From Trichoplax sp. H2 (lineage: Eukaryota > Placozoa > Uniplacotomia > Trichoplacea): a stretch of 64,000 nucleotides of DNA. A program made the translations under genes and the position numbers. The notes under the pieces were generated by a model, which did no database searches, had not been told where the DNA came from, and worked only from the letters and a program-made list of their open reading frames with translations. Below, one piece after another: positions 1 through 14,700 of this stretch. The DNA lies in the NCBI GenBank assembly GCA_003344405.1, contig NOWV01000155.1:1-64000 (forward strand), read 5' to 3'. Each line of letters begins with the position of its first letter. Within the stretch, counting starts at the first letter, position 1.

Positions 1-2158
1 CAAGTAACGATATCTGCACTATCACAAACACTTTTGTTCTACTAGCAGACTACACAAAGACTTAAACGCCTCGTATTTTACGTTAAACACCAAGTTGGAG
101 AATTCATTTTATTTCACGATATACTGCATTTATATGCTACTCCTCAATAGTTCATAAGTCATAGTTAATACAATTAACATTAGAATCATTTACTGAATTA
201 GATATTAATTTTAGCTACTGCTCCCTTAATGCAGACAACAGTATTTACGAACATAGACATGTAATGACTAATACAGAATAGTCAGATTACGATATGTCCT
301 ATCACGGAACATTTCCATGATAATTTACAGTCTACCATAAGTAAATTACAATCACAATGATTCGAATTGTAAGTAGATGATTTGCATTCCCTATTATAAC
401 TATTAATTTCAGTATGTGTATAAGTGTCACTGTCATAAAAAGTCAGAGCTATATTAAAACACAGTATATCCAAATTAGAAGTTAACTAAATAAGGATAGT
501 CTAACAGAATTATCCTAACATAGTTATTTCTACTGTAATACAGTATGTAACACTGTAACATACTCATATGCTAATATTTCAAAATTAAATCAAAATAAAT
601 GAATTATTCCGTCTCTTAAGAATATCAAATCAATTTAATTTCAGCCCTGAATCTTATAGCAATTACTAGAAACATTTAATAGAAATGACTGAAGACTTCG
701 TAAATTTTATTAAAGATAGAACTTCCCTGTAGTAGCAAAATGTGTCACTATGTTTTCACTATTAGCATTTACTTAGTATAGCAGATAAAAATCGTTTTCC
801 CTTAAACTTCCAGCACTTTTGCTTCCGTATATAGTCTACATCTTGCTGCATTTGCCGGTCTTTTTCACCTAAATGAGTACTTTACAAATACACTATGGGA
901 AATTACTAGTGTTGTAATTATATCTGCGCAGCAATAGCATTATAATTATAGCTAGTAGGAGTATTACGATTGTCAGTACGAAGACTGATTTTATCAATGA
1001 CATTAAATTAACCTCGTTATTCTTAACAGTAATAATCGTGAATTGTAATAATAGTGACTCTATATACCTTAAATAGTGATTTTATTTCCATCCATTATCG
1101 TAATAGAACTTCCGTAATAATGGTAATGAGTCTAAAAATCGTTTTTTAATTTTTATATCTACCATAAATCGTTATTTTCATATATAAGCTAGTATTAAGT
1201 TGCATCTTTATTACATGAAGAATAATTACAAAGTTACTAAGCATCAATCTTCCATTCCAAAACTCCTTTTGTGATATTAAGATATCCTCTTCAGAGTGTT
1301 AGAGGTTCCTAAAAAAATTATCAAAGGGGTTTCCATTGTCAGTACCTAGTACTAAAGTGCGTATTTCAGACATTCAAACTGAATTAGAAATTTGTCATTT
1401 TAAACGCAATTAACTATAATACCAAGCTTTTTAATAGTTTAGACAGAAATAAACATTATAGACTCACTTTTAGATATATGATATATGATATACACCGTAC
1501 TGTAGGTAGGAGGAGTCTTTCTAAATAAAAAATCGATCTTGATTAAGTTATCAAAAAATACTTCAAGTTTATTGCTGATATGAACAAGCATTTTATTTTC
1601 AATACGAAATAATATTGTAAATTTATAGTTTTGTTCGGCATACGATGGTGATAGGTATCAGAACATAACATGAAAGTACTTATTTCGGAATGAACATGAA
1701 TTAGTTTCTAGTCGGCTGCTAGCAAGCATCTTTATTCATCTCAGTATTTCAAATTTTAAATAATTCAACCAGACTCGCTACGTCTACATCCTTTTTAATT
1801 TTAGCCTAGATATTTTTGTTACTTTCTTGATATTATATGGGACAAAAAACTATTTATTAATCATTTTTTATATAATTTATAAGAGACGAAATAGTATTAG
1901 CTGATTTCTTTCAGCTAGTGCCCACTCTCATTGAGCAATTTATTATAATTCTCTGCCATGCAACGATCCTTTTATTTACCTCATCTCATGATAAACAAGC
2001 ATTATAATACAAATGCTAATAGGTCATCTGTGGCACGTAAATATACATTTCTAAAGAAATAAATCCATGAATAGAAAGTAAAATACAAGGATCAGGTCGT
2101 TATGCAATCTCTTGTCCAATCATCCAAGACACCTTTAATCTTTATTGCTCTTAGTCAG
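1..2158. other. Intergenic, no gene recognised
   Basis: AT-rich sequence with only short chance frames. Positions 20-65 share a weak match with the 58.6-kb LTR-like block. Confidence 0.5.
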
Positions 2159-2392
2159 TTAATTTGACAACATCCTTTTAATTCCTATTGCTATCGGCAA
2201 TAACTGTACCTTACGAAATCTTAGAGCTTGCTTTGGAATACGTTTACTTCCTGTTACCTTATCTTTTCCATTATCGTCATTAGAAATAGCTTCTAAAATA
2301 GTATCTTCTGCACGTTCCTTTTCCGCATTCCATGCTTTAGTACAAAAGAAGGCATTTAACCTCATTGTCTTGCTTTGAAAATCGATGTTATC
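2159..2392 (-). CDS. Possible terminal coding exon, unknown product
   Basis: An open frame of 77 codons to TAA, entered after a plausible acceptor (TTTACTATAGCTAG). It encodes DNIDFQSKTMRLNAFFCTKA and later a Glu/Asp-rich part (EKERAEDTILEAIS) and a basic part (RIPKQALRFRK). The mixed, polar composition is more protein-like than most open frames nearby. No domain is recognised and no upstream exon is certain. A possible 30-nt WFGDKLGDEF exon on the same strand near 7050 is in a compatible phase but is only suggestive. Confidence 0.25.
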   Translation of the reverse strand, partial: DNIDFQSKTMRLNAFFCTKAWNAEKERAEDTILEAISNDDNGKDKVTGSKRIPKQALRFRKVQLLPIAIGIKRMLSN

Positions 2393-3062
2393 CTAGCTAT
2401 AGTAAATCGTTTTAAACTATTAACTTCACTTCAAAACATCATTTTAAATGTTATATTTTAAAATCTAGCTCTAATAGCTAAGTGAAACTATATTATAACA
2501 CACATATATTAAATGTTTAGTAGAAGCATATCGATTATTTGCTAAGTATAAACTTGATTGATAAAAAGTCACTTCTTCAATTACCATCATGGCGCGCTAA
2601 AGCTCCAATGTTGTGTGTTTTACTTCAGTTGGCATGGAGACATTCTATCATTCGATGCCCTTCTGTTTATCAAAAAATCATCACGGATACTGATAACTAT
2701 GGCACTATCCTCAACCATAATGCTTTCCTTTCTTTTCGTGTAACTACAAATATATTTCCTATTGCTATATTAACTACCGCATTGCAGTAATTTTACCTCA
2801 CACAAAAATTTACTGCCTCAATAATTGTGCCACCCTAACCTTATTTTTTTATGGCATCGTGACGTAACGATTTGTTTTAATCTTATTATGTCTTAATTCA
2901 TCAAAGTAATATTTTTTTACTTTAATAGCGTAGTATTTCTTTAAATTGATACTATATAGCATCATAAGTGTCTTTAGAGGACTGTGACGCCTGTCTGAGC
3001 GTCCTAAAGCATAGACTAGCATATAGCAGATCAATAGTCATAATTATTCCTTGCTAAGGACG

Positions 3063-3654
3063 GATGAGGGGATAATATAGCAACAATGTAATACTCTAAG
3101 AGCCTGTGATATATACCAATCACGAAATTCCAATCTTTAGAAAAATAAGGGCTTTATTGAATCATATGCAAAGATTAACTACACACAGCTCTACTCTAGC
3201 CGAATACTACTTCTAAAGACTTCTACAACGAACTAACAGAATAATCTAAAGTTGCATGCTTTATACTTTTCGTAGCATTCGCAGCTACAATCCGTATGGC
3301 AACCTTTTACCTTATATTACACTTAGTTAAATTATTCTTAGTAAGACTATTCTACTGCGGACCATCATTAATCCAATATGGATACGACTACAGTACTTAC
3401 GTAGACATTATTCACACCAGCCAAAGTACAATGAATTAACTATATCCTAATATATGATTTACAGTTCTATTTTTACCTATAGCCTTATTAGTAACTCAAC
3501 CCCTTACTGTATATAGTCATTTGTACTCTAGCATAAAGTCTATACCACTACAGTCTATAGTTATGGCTACCAAATATCTCTTAGGATAAAAATCTACCGT
3601 GCATTATACTAAACATGGCTAACAGTCTACAATCACAATACTAGTTACATTACA
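3063..3654 (+). repeat. Dispersed repeat family 1, copy A
   Basis: Aligns by eye with 36667-37287 over almost its full length. Strong blocks include TACTCTAGC(C/T)GAATAC, GTAGC(A/C)TTCGCAGCTACAATC and the tail AACATGGCTAA(C/T)AGTCTAC followed by AATCACAATACT. Copy A has lost the start codon of the conserved frame and carries a 1-nt deletion relative to copy B near the frame start. The remaining frame is open for about 60 codons to the TAA ending near 3439. Confidence 0.8.
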
Positions 3655-6600
3655 GAGCCTTTGCATGATTGTTTTTCATATTCATATATAGCATTAGCTA
3701 TGCATTATTGCTATTACTTCAATCATTATTACACATCAAAAGGAGCCTTTATCTAATCCATTTCCAAAATAGCGGCAAGTAATATTTTATTTATTACCAT
3801 ACAAGATAGAGATAAGCGGATCTGAATATGAGTCTTAATTTCTTCACTTATATTGACTCTCTGCAATCGTAGCTGACATTAAATGCTTTAATCATGCCAT
3901 ATGAAGTAACGTAGACAAAATATCGCGCTAGCATTTATTCAATTACCTGGTAACTTGTGGTAGTTTTATATAGCAATGCATCTTCATATCGTTGTCGGCT
4001 TTGCTGATTGCAAATAAGGGCCATGATATGGATTAAAAATCGCAAAAACGAATACTCTAAGTTAATTTAAAGCCATTCATCAAGTGGCCTACAGGTTGAT
4101 AGAAACTTATTATTCTGTTGTTAGAGCTAAATACTAATCAAATAGTAAAGCCTATCGAAGACTTCATTTATAATCAGACAAATATAAACACTTGCTAATG
4201 AAGTGTACAAAGTAAAACCACTACGAGAACCTCTTTCATCCTTCATAATATATATATTACCGTAATGTAAGCAATATTATATATATATATACATTACCTG
4301 ATGTTCCATACGTTAATGCATGATAAACGTGGAAAGAAAATCTGACTTCACATTATTTATTCTATTTTCATTTACTTTATAGAAAAAATTTCATAGAATA
4401 TTAATAAAAGGTGCCAGAATGTAGTATGAAACTAATACTATAAAATTGTCACATTCGCATGCTAAATAGTATTATCGCTAAAATAATTGGACCATATAGA
4501 ATCCCCTGTAGCATATCTAATTTAGACGATAGCTTAGAGCGTAACTACAGTTATACTAACGAATAAAAATATCAGATCACACGATTTAAATGAATTATAC
4601 AGTGTTAGCAGTAACTTCATACGTTACTGAAGTACCAGCAACAGACCTCAGTAAACCCATTGAAAACAAGTTAAGCATGTCAGCGTACCCTCCATATATA
4701 TAAGCAAGACTGCTTAAGGAGAAACTGAATTTAATCAAATAAGAACTGTAAAGTCGATAAAATCCATAAGGTCGCTATCATTTCAGATCCCGATAAGATA
4801 TTATCCTAAAAGTAGTCCTAGTCTACCTTATATCAATGATATTTCGTTGCATTATATTTTGAGACCACTAAATTCAATCTCTTTAGTTACTATATTATGG
4901 ACCCTATGGTCATACAATCTTACGATATACGACAATTTAGTATTCTATTTAGGTTTCAAATGCATATTCATACTATGAAATATTCACATTATGGTAGCTA
5001 TGCTTAATTCAAACGCAGTTTCGTAAAAGTACAGTAATATATTATTTCTGATTATAATTATACCAAGATCAATGATATAAAGTAGCTTCTAGTATTACGT
5101 AATGCAGCGGACGTTATCATCATACTGAGTGATAAATTTTAGAGTATGCTTTTAAGAAATTGAAATAACGTTAATAAATTCTTCTTTACACGAGATTATA
5201 GTAGTACCGAATACATATGTAATAATAGTAGCTTTACTAATACCTACTCACTATGAAGCATCAGTATTCTAGAACTTGAGCTATCGGTGTCATAATTCTA
5301 AAGTACTGCCTTTCAAACACTACCAATTAAAGAAAAATTGGCTAAACCTGACACACCTTTCAGTTATTACCCATGCTACCAACAAAGGTGCTTCGGATTA
5401 GTTTATTGTCGTTATTTAAGAATACCAGACACATAATTGCCTCAACTACTCTTGCAATACAAGAAATAGCATAGTAATAATAGTAAATTTTTACTTTTAT
5501 CCCCAAAACTTTTTCCCTAGCCTTTGCTATAGTATCTAGAATTTTACAAAGTATGCACTAATGCATAACACAGTATAACGTAACATTTATTCTTTATTGA
5601 TCATTATCCCTCTCATATACTTATCATTCGTTGTAAACATATTTGTTACGCTATCAGCATGTTTTTTAATAACAGTATTGTTACGATTAAGTTAGCATAT
5701 ACGGATACTTAAAGTAATAAACGATTTCACACATACGTTTATCTTGATTACGAGCTATTTCTAGTTTCTATATTTCTGATATCTATCTGAGATATATTAC
5801 TATCCTGTCATAATGTTATCGTGAAGTATAAATCTATTTCTTAGCTATTTTTCTTACTGTGACAATACTTTATATATCCATTGATGTCATAATTTCCTTA
5901 CCCTAGTCAATAAAATAAATATGAGATCATGACATTAATTAACCAGGAAGTAAACAATTATTATAAGTTAACTTCGAAAAACAGGATGTTCTTTCATTGA
6001 AGAAATTGCGAAGACAACATCTTAGAACGCTAATGCTAATTTCAGGAACCCATTTTTAACCTATCATACGTCTATTTATCTGCTACGAGTTATCAAAAGA
6101 TTACTGGCAATAAAATAATTATAAAAGATAGCCTGTATAAATTAAATGATCTCATTAATATAGCTACCTCACTTCAGAAATTTAAATCGCTTCAGCTTTT
6201 AAATTGACTTCTCAAATACAAAGCATTTATGAAAATACGGCTATAATCATGATAGCTTAAATCCGCCAGTTGCTACACGGTCAGTGGTACATATAATTAT
6301 AGAAAATTTATAACAGGCTACTACGAGACTGTTAAAAATAGTTAGATATAGAATAAAAGCATTGTATCAACAACATTCTAGAATATTTACAATTTGTCTT
6401 TTTGCTTCCCATTCTCGCTTAAAATTACCCTGATTAGAAGCCATAACACAATGCAACAGATTGCAAAGTAACAATACAGTAATGCATGCCCCACATAGTG
6501 ACTAATGCCAAAAATATTTCCATAAAAATTATATTATAGAATTATTAAGAATAGGAAAATTGAATCTAGTTTTAAACTATATATATGTATTAATAATATT

Positions 6601-8529
6601 TATAACTTGATTAATTATCTTCTAAGGTAAGATAGGTTACTTCAGCGCATGAAAATTTATAGGAATGGCTAATATTTATAGAAATAATTTATAATTTTTG
6701 TTTAGATTAAACTTGAAGTAACGATATATTATAAATATATATTCAACATGACATTTAATAAGTCGATTTCTGATTTTTAATCTCATTACTAAGGTATAAG
6801 TTCGAATTTCATCCGTAACAGATATCATGATAACTTGTATTTACCACTTAAAATTGCTTTTAGTTGCAAAGTGAATATTTGCCTATAAGAAAAATGATTC
6901 ACCATATACGTGTTTTAAATTTTAGTTCATCCTCTTTAGCACTACAGTAAATCTATATTTCTTACCATTTAGTATAAATACCTTAGCCTTCACCTCTTGC
7001 GATTCCTATTCTTCCGCACTTACAAATTCATCGCCTAATTTATCTCCAAACCACTATCTGAATACAATCATATCATAAATGTGTTTAACTATTCATGCCA
7101 ATTATAAATTAATATTACCAATAGCATGCATCACTTTTGCCACTACTCATTGAGTTCCTTTCAAAACACAATCATAGCAATCGAAATGTAATAAGATCAA
7201 TAGCTACAATTACTCTAATTTCCATCTATTGAACAAATACAATATTAATCTACGGACTTTTTAAGCATGAGGCGAAACGTAAGATTAAACTTATTGCTTG
7301 CTTAGGCTATAATATACATATCAACTTATACACCCGCACAAAATTAAGAAAGTAAAGCTTATCCGTTTGTTATAACTTTTTCAACACGACAAATTTAGAA
7401 GTTAAAATCCATACCATCCCGATTTTTTAAAAGGAACAGAAAATGATTAGGCACTTCAATTTATCCAATATCACGATAGCTTTCAATGCCATACAATTGC
7501 GACTGTCGTTAATAATTCCAACATGAATAGATTTAGGCCTACTAGTAGGATAGTTTATAACTGGTACATTAATAAGGAATGTGTTCATCTGCTAATCGTT
7601 GACTGAGTATCTACACTCATCATGCTTATTGTAAAATTTATCATTTCTTTAGCTTTATGTAGCTCGAAAGTACATTAAAAGCTGGTAAGTTCTAACATGT
7701 GACTGCTTCTATACATTTAAATAATGTCAAACAATATAAATTAAAAGCGTACCAGTTACGTTATCGTTAGCATTTATCTGTATACCTATATGAAATCCTC
7801 CTTATAAAGTGTTTGCCAATCAGCAACTAGCACGAATACTACTATGAAACTATGCATTTATATCCTGCTATTACAGAAAAGTTAAAATAACACCGTCCAT
7901 TTCCCAGATATATCTTACAAGTATCGAGAAAATTTACTGTAATTATTTTTAAAACACCTTGGCTGTCCTATGTTGGCAAATATCTTATAGATTTCCATCT
8001 TTAGCTCATATGAAAAGTAAAAGTACCTAAAATAAAGCTTTCTATTTTAATATTGTATTATTTAACGAGTAGATTAATTCTGAATTAGATTTTTGGCGAA
8101 ATTATAGAATGTAATAATCTAATGCTAGTTAAATGAATATTCTAAGCCATCCAACTACGAAACTGCAAAAATTGCGGAAACAACTCTACACCGGTAGCTT
8201 TTCCATGTTTAATCATCATCATTCAGTAACCCCATATTGCACTGTTGTTCCTCTTACCTATCTTTACCTTAAATTCAATTCACTGTTAAGAAATTATAAT
8301 CATTTCAAATCATCAGGGTAATAAATTCATGTGCAAGAAATAATATTTATATTAAAGGCTAATAACGATCTATTTTCACGTTGCTAATGAAAATTTCTTT
8401 CCATTATCCGATATTACGTAAGATCGTTTTATTTTATTATTGTAAAATGCAATAATATTAATCTAGGATAGTAGTAATGTGTTGCTTTAAATGAATTGAC
8501 TAATATTAGGGGGAAAATAATTACATCTA
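3655..8529. other. Intergenic, no gene recognised
   Basis: AT-rich. A hairpin with arms GTAATGTA/TACATTAC encloses a TA run at 4262-4297. Nothing else is supported. Confidence 0.5.
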
Positions 8530-8616
8530 GCGCGGCGGGTTATTAACTTAATAGTTCTATATGACGTCATAATTCTAATTTAATAACCATACTATGTTCC
8601 ATTTATAATGCAATAG
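8530..8616 (+). promoter_or_regulatory. Putative ETS-gene promoter: GC patch, CRE and two tiny uORFs
   Basis: GCGCGGCGGG (8530-8539) is an unusual CpG-rich patch in AT-rich DNA and resembles an E2F-type site. TGACGTCA (8562-8569) is a perfect palindromic CRE, the binding site of CREB/ATF bZIP proteins, 110 bp upstream of the ATG. If transcription starts near here, the leader holds two minimal ORFs, at 8594-8608 (four codons) and 8608-8616 (two codons), overlapping as TAATG. The start site itself cannot be seen. Confidence 0.4.
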
Positions 8617-8678
8617 TACCTGGAAAACTGGATCAATCATCCTTTTACTATCCCATCAAATCACCATTACTTTGGCTA

Positions 8679-8736
8679 ATGTCGGAAAACGAAACTAAAA
8701 GACCACCACCAAACCTTGGCATGCCTATGCCATCAG
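8679..8736 (+). CDS. ETS gene, putative first coding exon
   Basis: Starts at the first ATG after an in-frame TGA (8562-8564) and encodes about 19 residues, including PPPNLGMPMPS. It ends in a textbook donor, CAG/GTAAGT, at 8736/8737. The final base leaves phase 1, which matches the acceptor at 22341-22342. A GC-rich patch and a CRE lie 110-150 bp upstream. It could instead be the first exon of a gene nested in the intron. Its link to the ETS exons rests on phase, strand and the absence of a competing partner. Confidence 0.5.
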
Positions 8737-11700
8737 GTAAGTCTTGCTTAAAGCCAGCAAATAGTTGGCTTAATACAAGAGCAGAAACGTTGAAAATTTT
8801 TTAATTTTTAATTACCTATATAAGCAAAGAGGCTACTGAGAGAGAATGTAAACCAAACCTAATGAAGCTGACACTCTTATTTAATTATTACATTATTTTA
8901 TCACTTTTGAGACGACACATAGAATTTATTTTAACTACAACCTACATTGCAGCTAATTCTAAGGATTAAAAGTAAAAATTGAATACATAAATCTAAGATT
9001 TAGATCTAATTATGTTGCAATTAACCTTTCGATGACAAAAAATCATCTCCTCCTCTTGTTTAACATTAACGCTACACGACTGTCTGTTATATAGCATAAC
9101 ATACATTGAAATTTGAGTGAAGAACTCAAATTATAAAAGATTCAGCAAAAACTATTGGTGGAAAACATACTACTCGACTTTACCACTAGTACCTGTTGGC
9201 TTTGATCCCTAATAGATAAATGAAGTATTTTATCTAGCCATTAGTAAGAGCTTACAATCCAACGCATTAATGTCTACAAATTCAAGGAGATAAATATTGA
9301 TCGGCAATTGGCCTAAATTTAACCATTACCGACTAGCAAGAGCTATGACATATTGTAGCTTTTATTAAAACTGCTTTAAATCATATAAACATTTAAATTT
9401 ATACGTTTTACACACTTAATGCTGATATCTGAACAAGAATTAAACTTTATCTTTAATAACTTAAAATTATTGAAGCAATGAATAATTAATCATCGTTAGT
9501 GACCTCACTTAAATTGCATTTGCAACTGTATCACTTTATTATGCTCGATGACCATTAATTTTGCAGCTATAATTAGTAAATTTTAAAATATGATTTAGAA
9601 ATCTAATTGCCTCCCTTGATTAGACTGTATAAAACCCACGTAAACTACAGTAATTCTGCTTTTCTGCTTCTAGCATTTGTAATTCAGTAATTATAAGATT
9701 GTTTAACAAAAATCTATCGTAAACAGCTACTGCAGATAATCAAAATTTTACCATAACAATATAAATTCAGATCAGTAGCTGCTTTTTGGTAACATCATAC
9801 CAATCCACTCTTTATTTCCATTTGGAATAAAAAATGATATAAGTTAACTTCGTGTCTGTTATCGTAACGATCAAAGATATTTTTTTAGACGCATAGCAAC
9901 TTGGTAATATAAATCATGATTTGCGTTCACGACCATTTCTTTTAATTAAAATAGTTATGAAGAGAACTTCTATTCTTGAGTAAGGATTGCAAAAATCTCG
10001 ATATGATCAGTGGCAACATTAACAAGTATCTTGCCATTAACCATGAACTTGAAATCAATTCTTACGGCGTTATAGTAGGTTAAGATTATTATATATTTGA
10101 TGATATACAAGGGTGGAAGGATTTGTAGATACTAGCTTCTATTCTCTTACAGCCGAAAATTTTAATTTCGATATGACAACTTTAGATAACAACTGGAGAT
10201 AATGACGATGGTGTTGGAATGGTAAAAGCGCCGTTCATTACGTTTAACATACCAATTGTATATGGGATAACCGATAAAAAGAATATCAATTATGATACCA
10301 TTACTGATGCATTCGATATCAGAAATAATACTGACGACGGCACTACTGATTATAATAATGTAAAATTGATAGTAAGTTTGCAATAATACCGGGTATCTTA
10401 CCAATTATAACTGATAGTAAGTCTCCTGCTCAAATGAATATTTAAAAAAGTACTATCAATGATTTCATAGTTAAACAGAGATCGCTTTAGTATTGATATA
10501 CTGATAAAATGAAAGCAATGAATAAATATAAACTAAAAGTCAACATTTTCGATTTCCTGATACATTGATCTAACCATTTTACTATAGTAACTTAATAGTA
10601 ATATTTATGAAAGGAATAGAATTAAGCCTCCTTTAGTCGCATTCTTAAGTCATCATTCATCCAATAGGCTAATCAAATAACTACCGCTATCAAATCAAAG
10701 TAATTTATCGAAAGTGGCCTATAAAATGCACAATAGAATAGCAAACGGAACTTAGTAAAACAAACTTCCATAAGGACTTTTTAAATGTAAATTACATTTC
10801 AATAACTAGATAACCCTATTCTGTTTTATTAGTATCCATAATTATATTTAACTAATCTTATCGGCATAATCGGCATAATCGTCACGATTATTCCAGGAAT
10901 CTTTCTCAACAGGACTTCCCTGGTGCAGTCTTACTCTTTGATAGACTCGATTATTTTACACAATGATAATTATATCTACCCAGATTTGATCGGAAAACCA
11001 TTATACAATTACAATTACCCAATGATAAATCATCCAGAAAGATATTTACCAACGGCTTGAAGGCTTTAAGCAATCTAAAATGGGTATAAAGAATAATCTA
11101 TCGATAATATTAAGTATCAAGCTTATAGAATTTTCTAAAAGAATAAAATCAAATTCTAATGGCTATACTTAAAATTAAATTCTCAGATTGGATAAAACTT
11201 TGTGATGTACGAGCAAGCTAACACATCATAACCTTAACACAATTAAGTCGTTGTTGAAAATTTATGGTTTCGACAAATGTTTAGTTGGTAATACAAAACA
11301 CTAAGCTTTTCTACTGTCATTCAGCCGGAATTATTAAGAATTAATTGCTAACTTCGAGATTTTAGCATTCATTCGGCACTACTAACCATAACAGAGTATT
11401 GTAACCTTGATATCTGAAGTCTCATAGATACATTTTTCCCTCCCTAGCAAAACCTCATTTTTTCTTTATTTAAATATACCAGGTACCGAGGTAGGCTTTA
11501 ATCTTTCTTATCTGAAACGCAACTTATCCTAATTTCTAAGACAATGTATTGCCATTCATTCATTCTTTTACCTGCCAATTCTGAAGTAAAAATAACTACA
11601 GAATAAATATGAAAATAGATTCATCTTTTAGTATAAAATTTCGGTTAGCTTCTAACCTACTGTATAAAGTCTAATTTTGAATTGGTACTTAAAAATTATC

Positions 11701-14700
11701 ATTTTTAGTAGCGTAATCATCGCAAAGTATCGATCACTCCTTGAATTATACCGGTACTCATTATGTCCTTCCTACTATGTAATTATCACAAAGTTGGGCG
11801 ATTAAATACATGGTGTTCAATTTGATAATTAATTGTTTCTATTCAACAACCGACTATAGGAATGATGATAATATCCCGACTCATTATTCTTTCCATTTCC
11901 TATTGCTTTTAACTTTATTATGGTCAAAGTAATTGCAGATAGCAGAAATGTCCCCTTCTTATTCAATAATACTTATTACTGAAGCAAAAAAATCCTAAAC
12001 ACTGAACAGCATCTCATTCTTTATCAGCTACTGTGCTAAAATTTGGTAAAGAGCACTAGATAAAATAAGAAAAAGTTCAACTTTATCCAAAAACATTACA
12101 TCAATAATTCTTATCAAAGCTGATTAATTGATATCAAACAAAAGATGTGAGCAGCAATCGTTTGTAATTAATCAACTCAATTGGATACGGTTGATTGAAT
12201 ACCCAATCATATCTATTTCGTTTAATCATGTTTACTTTGACAAATTTTAATATTAGGTTTCATCCTGGCATTGTTATTAATCATCGTTTATTTTTACTTT
12301 ATCTAGAGAATAGTTCGTCATATAGCTGATCGAGAGCTAAAATGAATATCGATCATAGATAGCCGCTTGATGCTTTTAAGGCACATACAATATAATAGCT
12401 CACTGGAATAAATACCTTATTTTAGTTTACTTCCGTAGCTAATAAATAATTATCAGTAAAATTATAAAATAATAAAATCATGATAATCATTCAATTGTAG
12501 TCAAAAGCTATTCTATTTCTCATCTATTATGCAGTTATTATTTACCCCTCACTTCCTTCGCTCGCTTCTAACTATTAATAGCCACTTCCTCTAGAACAAA
12601 CCAAAGAGTATGACTATTTATCCATTTCTTCATAGCTTCCTTTGATTACTAAGCCATCAAAAACAATTTTGTAATCTCGGTTATTTATTATTATCTATTG
12701 AGCTATATTTGATCTTATTAATATCTATATGAAAAGGCTAAGACTGCATTCATGTTGGTTAGCGTGATTGATTCTAAAGACAGTTTCAATGCCATTGTTG
12801 ATCGCTATCTTCCTGTTTTTAACCGACTCATTGATTGACAAGGCACTTCCATCTTTAAATTGAATTACTTTCAATTACTATTGATAGATCAAAATTCAAT
12901 CTAATATTTTTCTATAATAAGTTTGCAGTGATTACAAAAATACAATTCTTAGATTTTATGCAACTAATTCATATATCCTATTCAGTAAAAAAATTATAAA
13001 TAATTGGATATAGATAAAATTTTTCAAACAAACTTCAAGAAATATATCGCACTATAAGTATTACTGAGCATTTCTATAATTGATAGCAGATCAGTAATGT
13101 AGTAGTAATTGTGATAGGTTTGGTAACTTTTAATCATATGCGATAATATAGAGGTAAAATCAAAAGGCATTAATACATTATGTGCCTTAGCTATAAGTAG
13201 CTGCTAAAAATCGGCAGAAGAGGCAGATATTTCGCTGATGGTATTCTATAGCAGTGTCATGAATTTACGAACAGGTTACAGTTATCTTGTAGCTGATAAG
13301 TAAATTCGCTATTAACAACTGAACTGAAATATTTAATTTCAATGATCAATTTAATATCCTAAAACTAATAAATAGACAAATAATCTCGCTATAGGCCAGC
13401 AACAATGCACTCTATTAGATGATAATCACGCCTGTTGCAAATAGATTTAAATTTCTGCCATGGAATTTCATGGTCACGCCATATTAATTCAGATATATAC
13501 AAGAATAATGATGCCATAACATGCAGAGTATTACTTATCCTGAGTTTCTTAGTGTAATAGTATCACAACATATTAATTTCAATCTTTCCTAAGGAAAAAG
13601 GAAGAAAGAATATCTTAAAGTACCCACAGGTTCAATTTAACAACTTCCAATGTTATCTTATACTTTATGCAGCTGCAATACGGGTGCCCTTAGAACTACA
13701 AATTGTCATGCATGACAGCAAATACCACGACTTGATGATATCTAGCTACAAAATTCACTATTAATTTGGTAATATAGTCAAGAAGGAACTGAAAAATAAG
13801 CGAATAGGAACTTTATAGAGGCAATTATTTCGTATTTATGATCTTATATCACCACTTTTTATGCCAAAATTTCCTCAGTTACCCTATAATGTCTATTTTA
13901 AATAAAGCAAACACTATTTTATTTCCCTATATTGTCTCCTGTACTATGATTGTCATGGTGCGAACTACCGTGAAGAAATAGCTATCTAAATTTGGTTAAT
14001 ATAATATAGTGATAATATATTACAACTAGTTACTTACAATAGGAATTACTCTAATTATAAATGTGTTACAGTAAATTTAATGCTGTGCTGTAATGTGCAC
14101 TGAAATGATTCTGTGAATGGACATATTGTAGTCCGACTGTGAAAAATTAGTTAGTAGATGTTCTCCTAAATATTTTTATAAGATGACTCGTGAATGTTAG
14201 CTACTATAGAAGGGTATATAAGCCCGTCAGATAGTTGAATGAAGTAGTTCTCAATTGTCAAGTTGAGTTTAATGTAGAATCAAAGGCGTCTAAATTCTTG
14301 TGAGGTAGTTAAGGAATAGCGAATCCCGGAGACTATAGTAATTTAGAGATTTGTTTTACGTTATCCTTGTCACGAAGCTGGTTTGTGACAATGATACATA
14401 GGCCTACTATTTGTAGAATTCGCTAATATACCAAAAAAAACAATTTCATTCTTACCCCACTCAATGACCCCTATAGAACTATGTTATTTTCATTCATGGA
14501 ATAAATATGTCGCTCCTTATTCTAGATTTCTCTTCATCGAAGGCCTATAGTATAAACTTTTCATTTTAAAGGAAAACATACTTATAAACTAATTTACTCA
14601 TTCTTTCAATAGTAACGATAGCTTTGCCATCAGAAGCGATTGCAGCAATAAATCATATGTCTTAAGTGAAGATGATGCGGGCAATTATGCGAAATTATAG

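Noticed and set aside
300-355. Possible third copy of repeat family 1 (ACAGTCTAC… then AATCACAATGA)
   Set aside because: Only two short blocks match, with a different spacing; not enough to separate from chance.
282-473. Minus-strand open frame of 63 codons, and the many similar frames of 60-80 codons across the window
   Set aside because: At about two-thirds AT, the expected number of open intervals this long in six frames over 64 kb is in the tens. Most have low-complexity Ile/Tyr/Asn/Leu composition and no motif.
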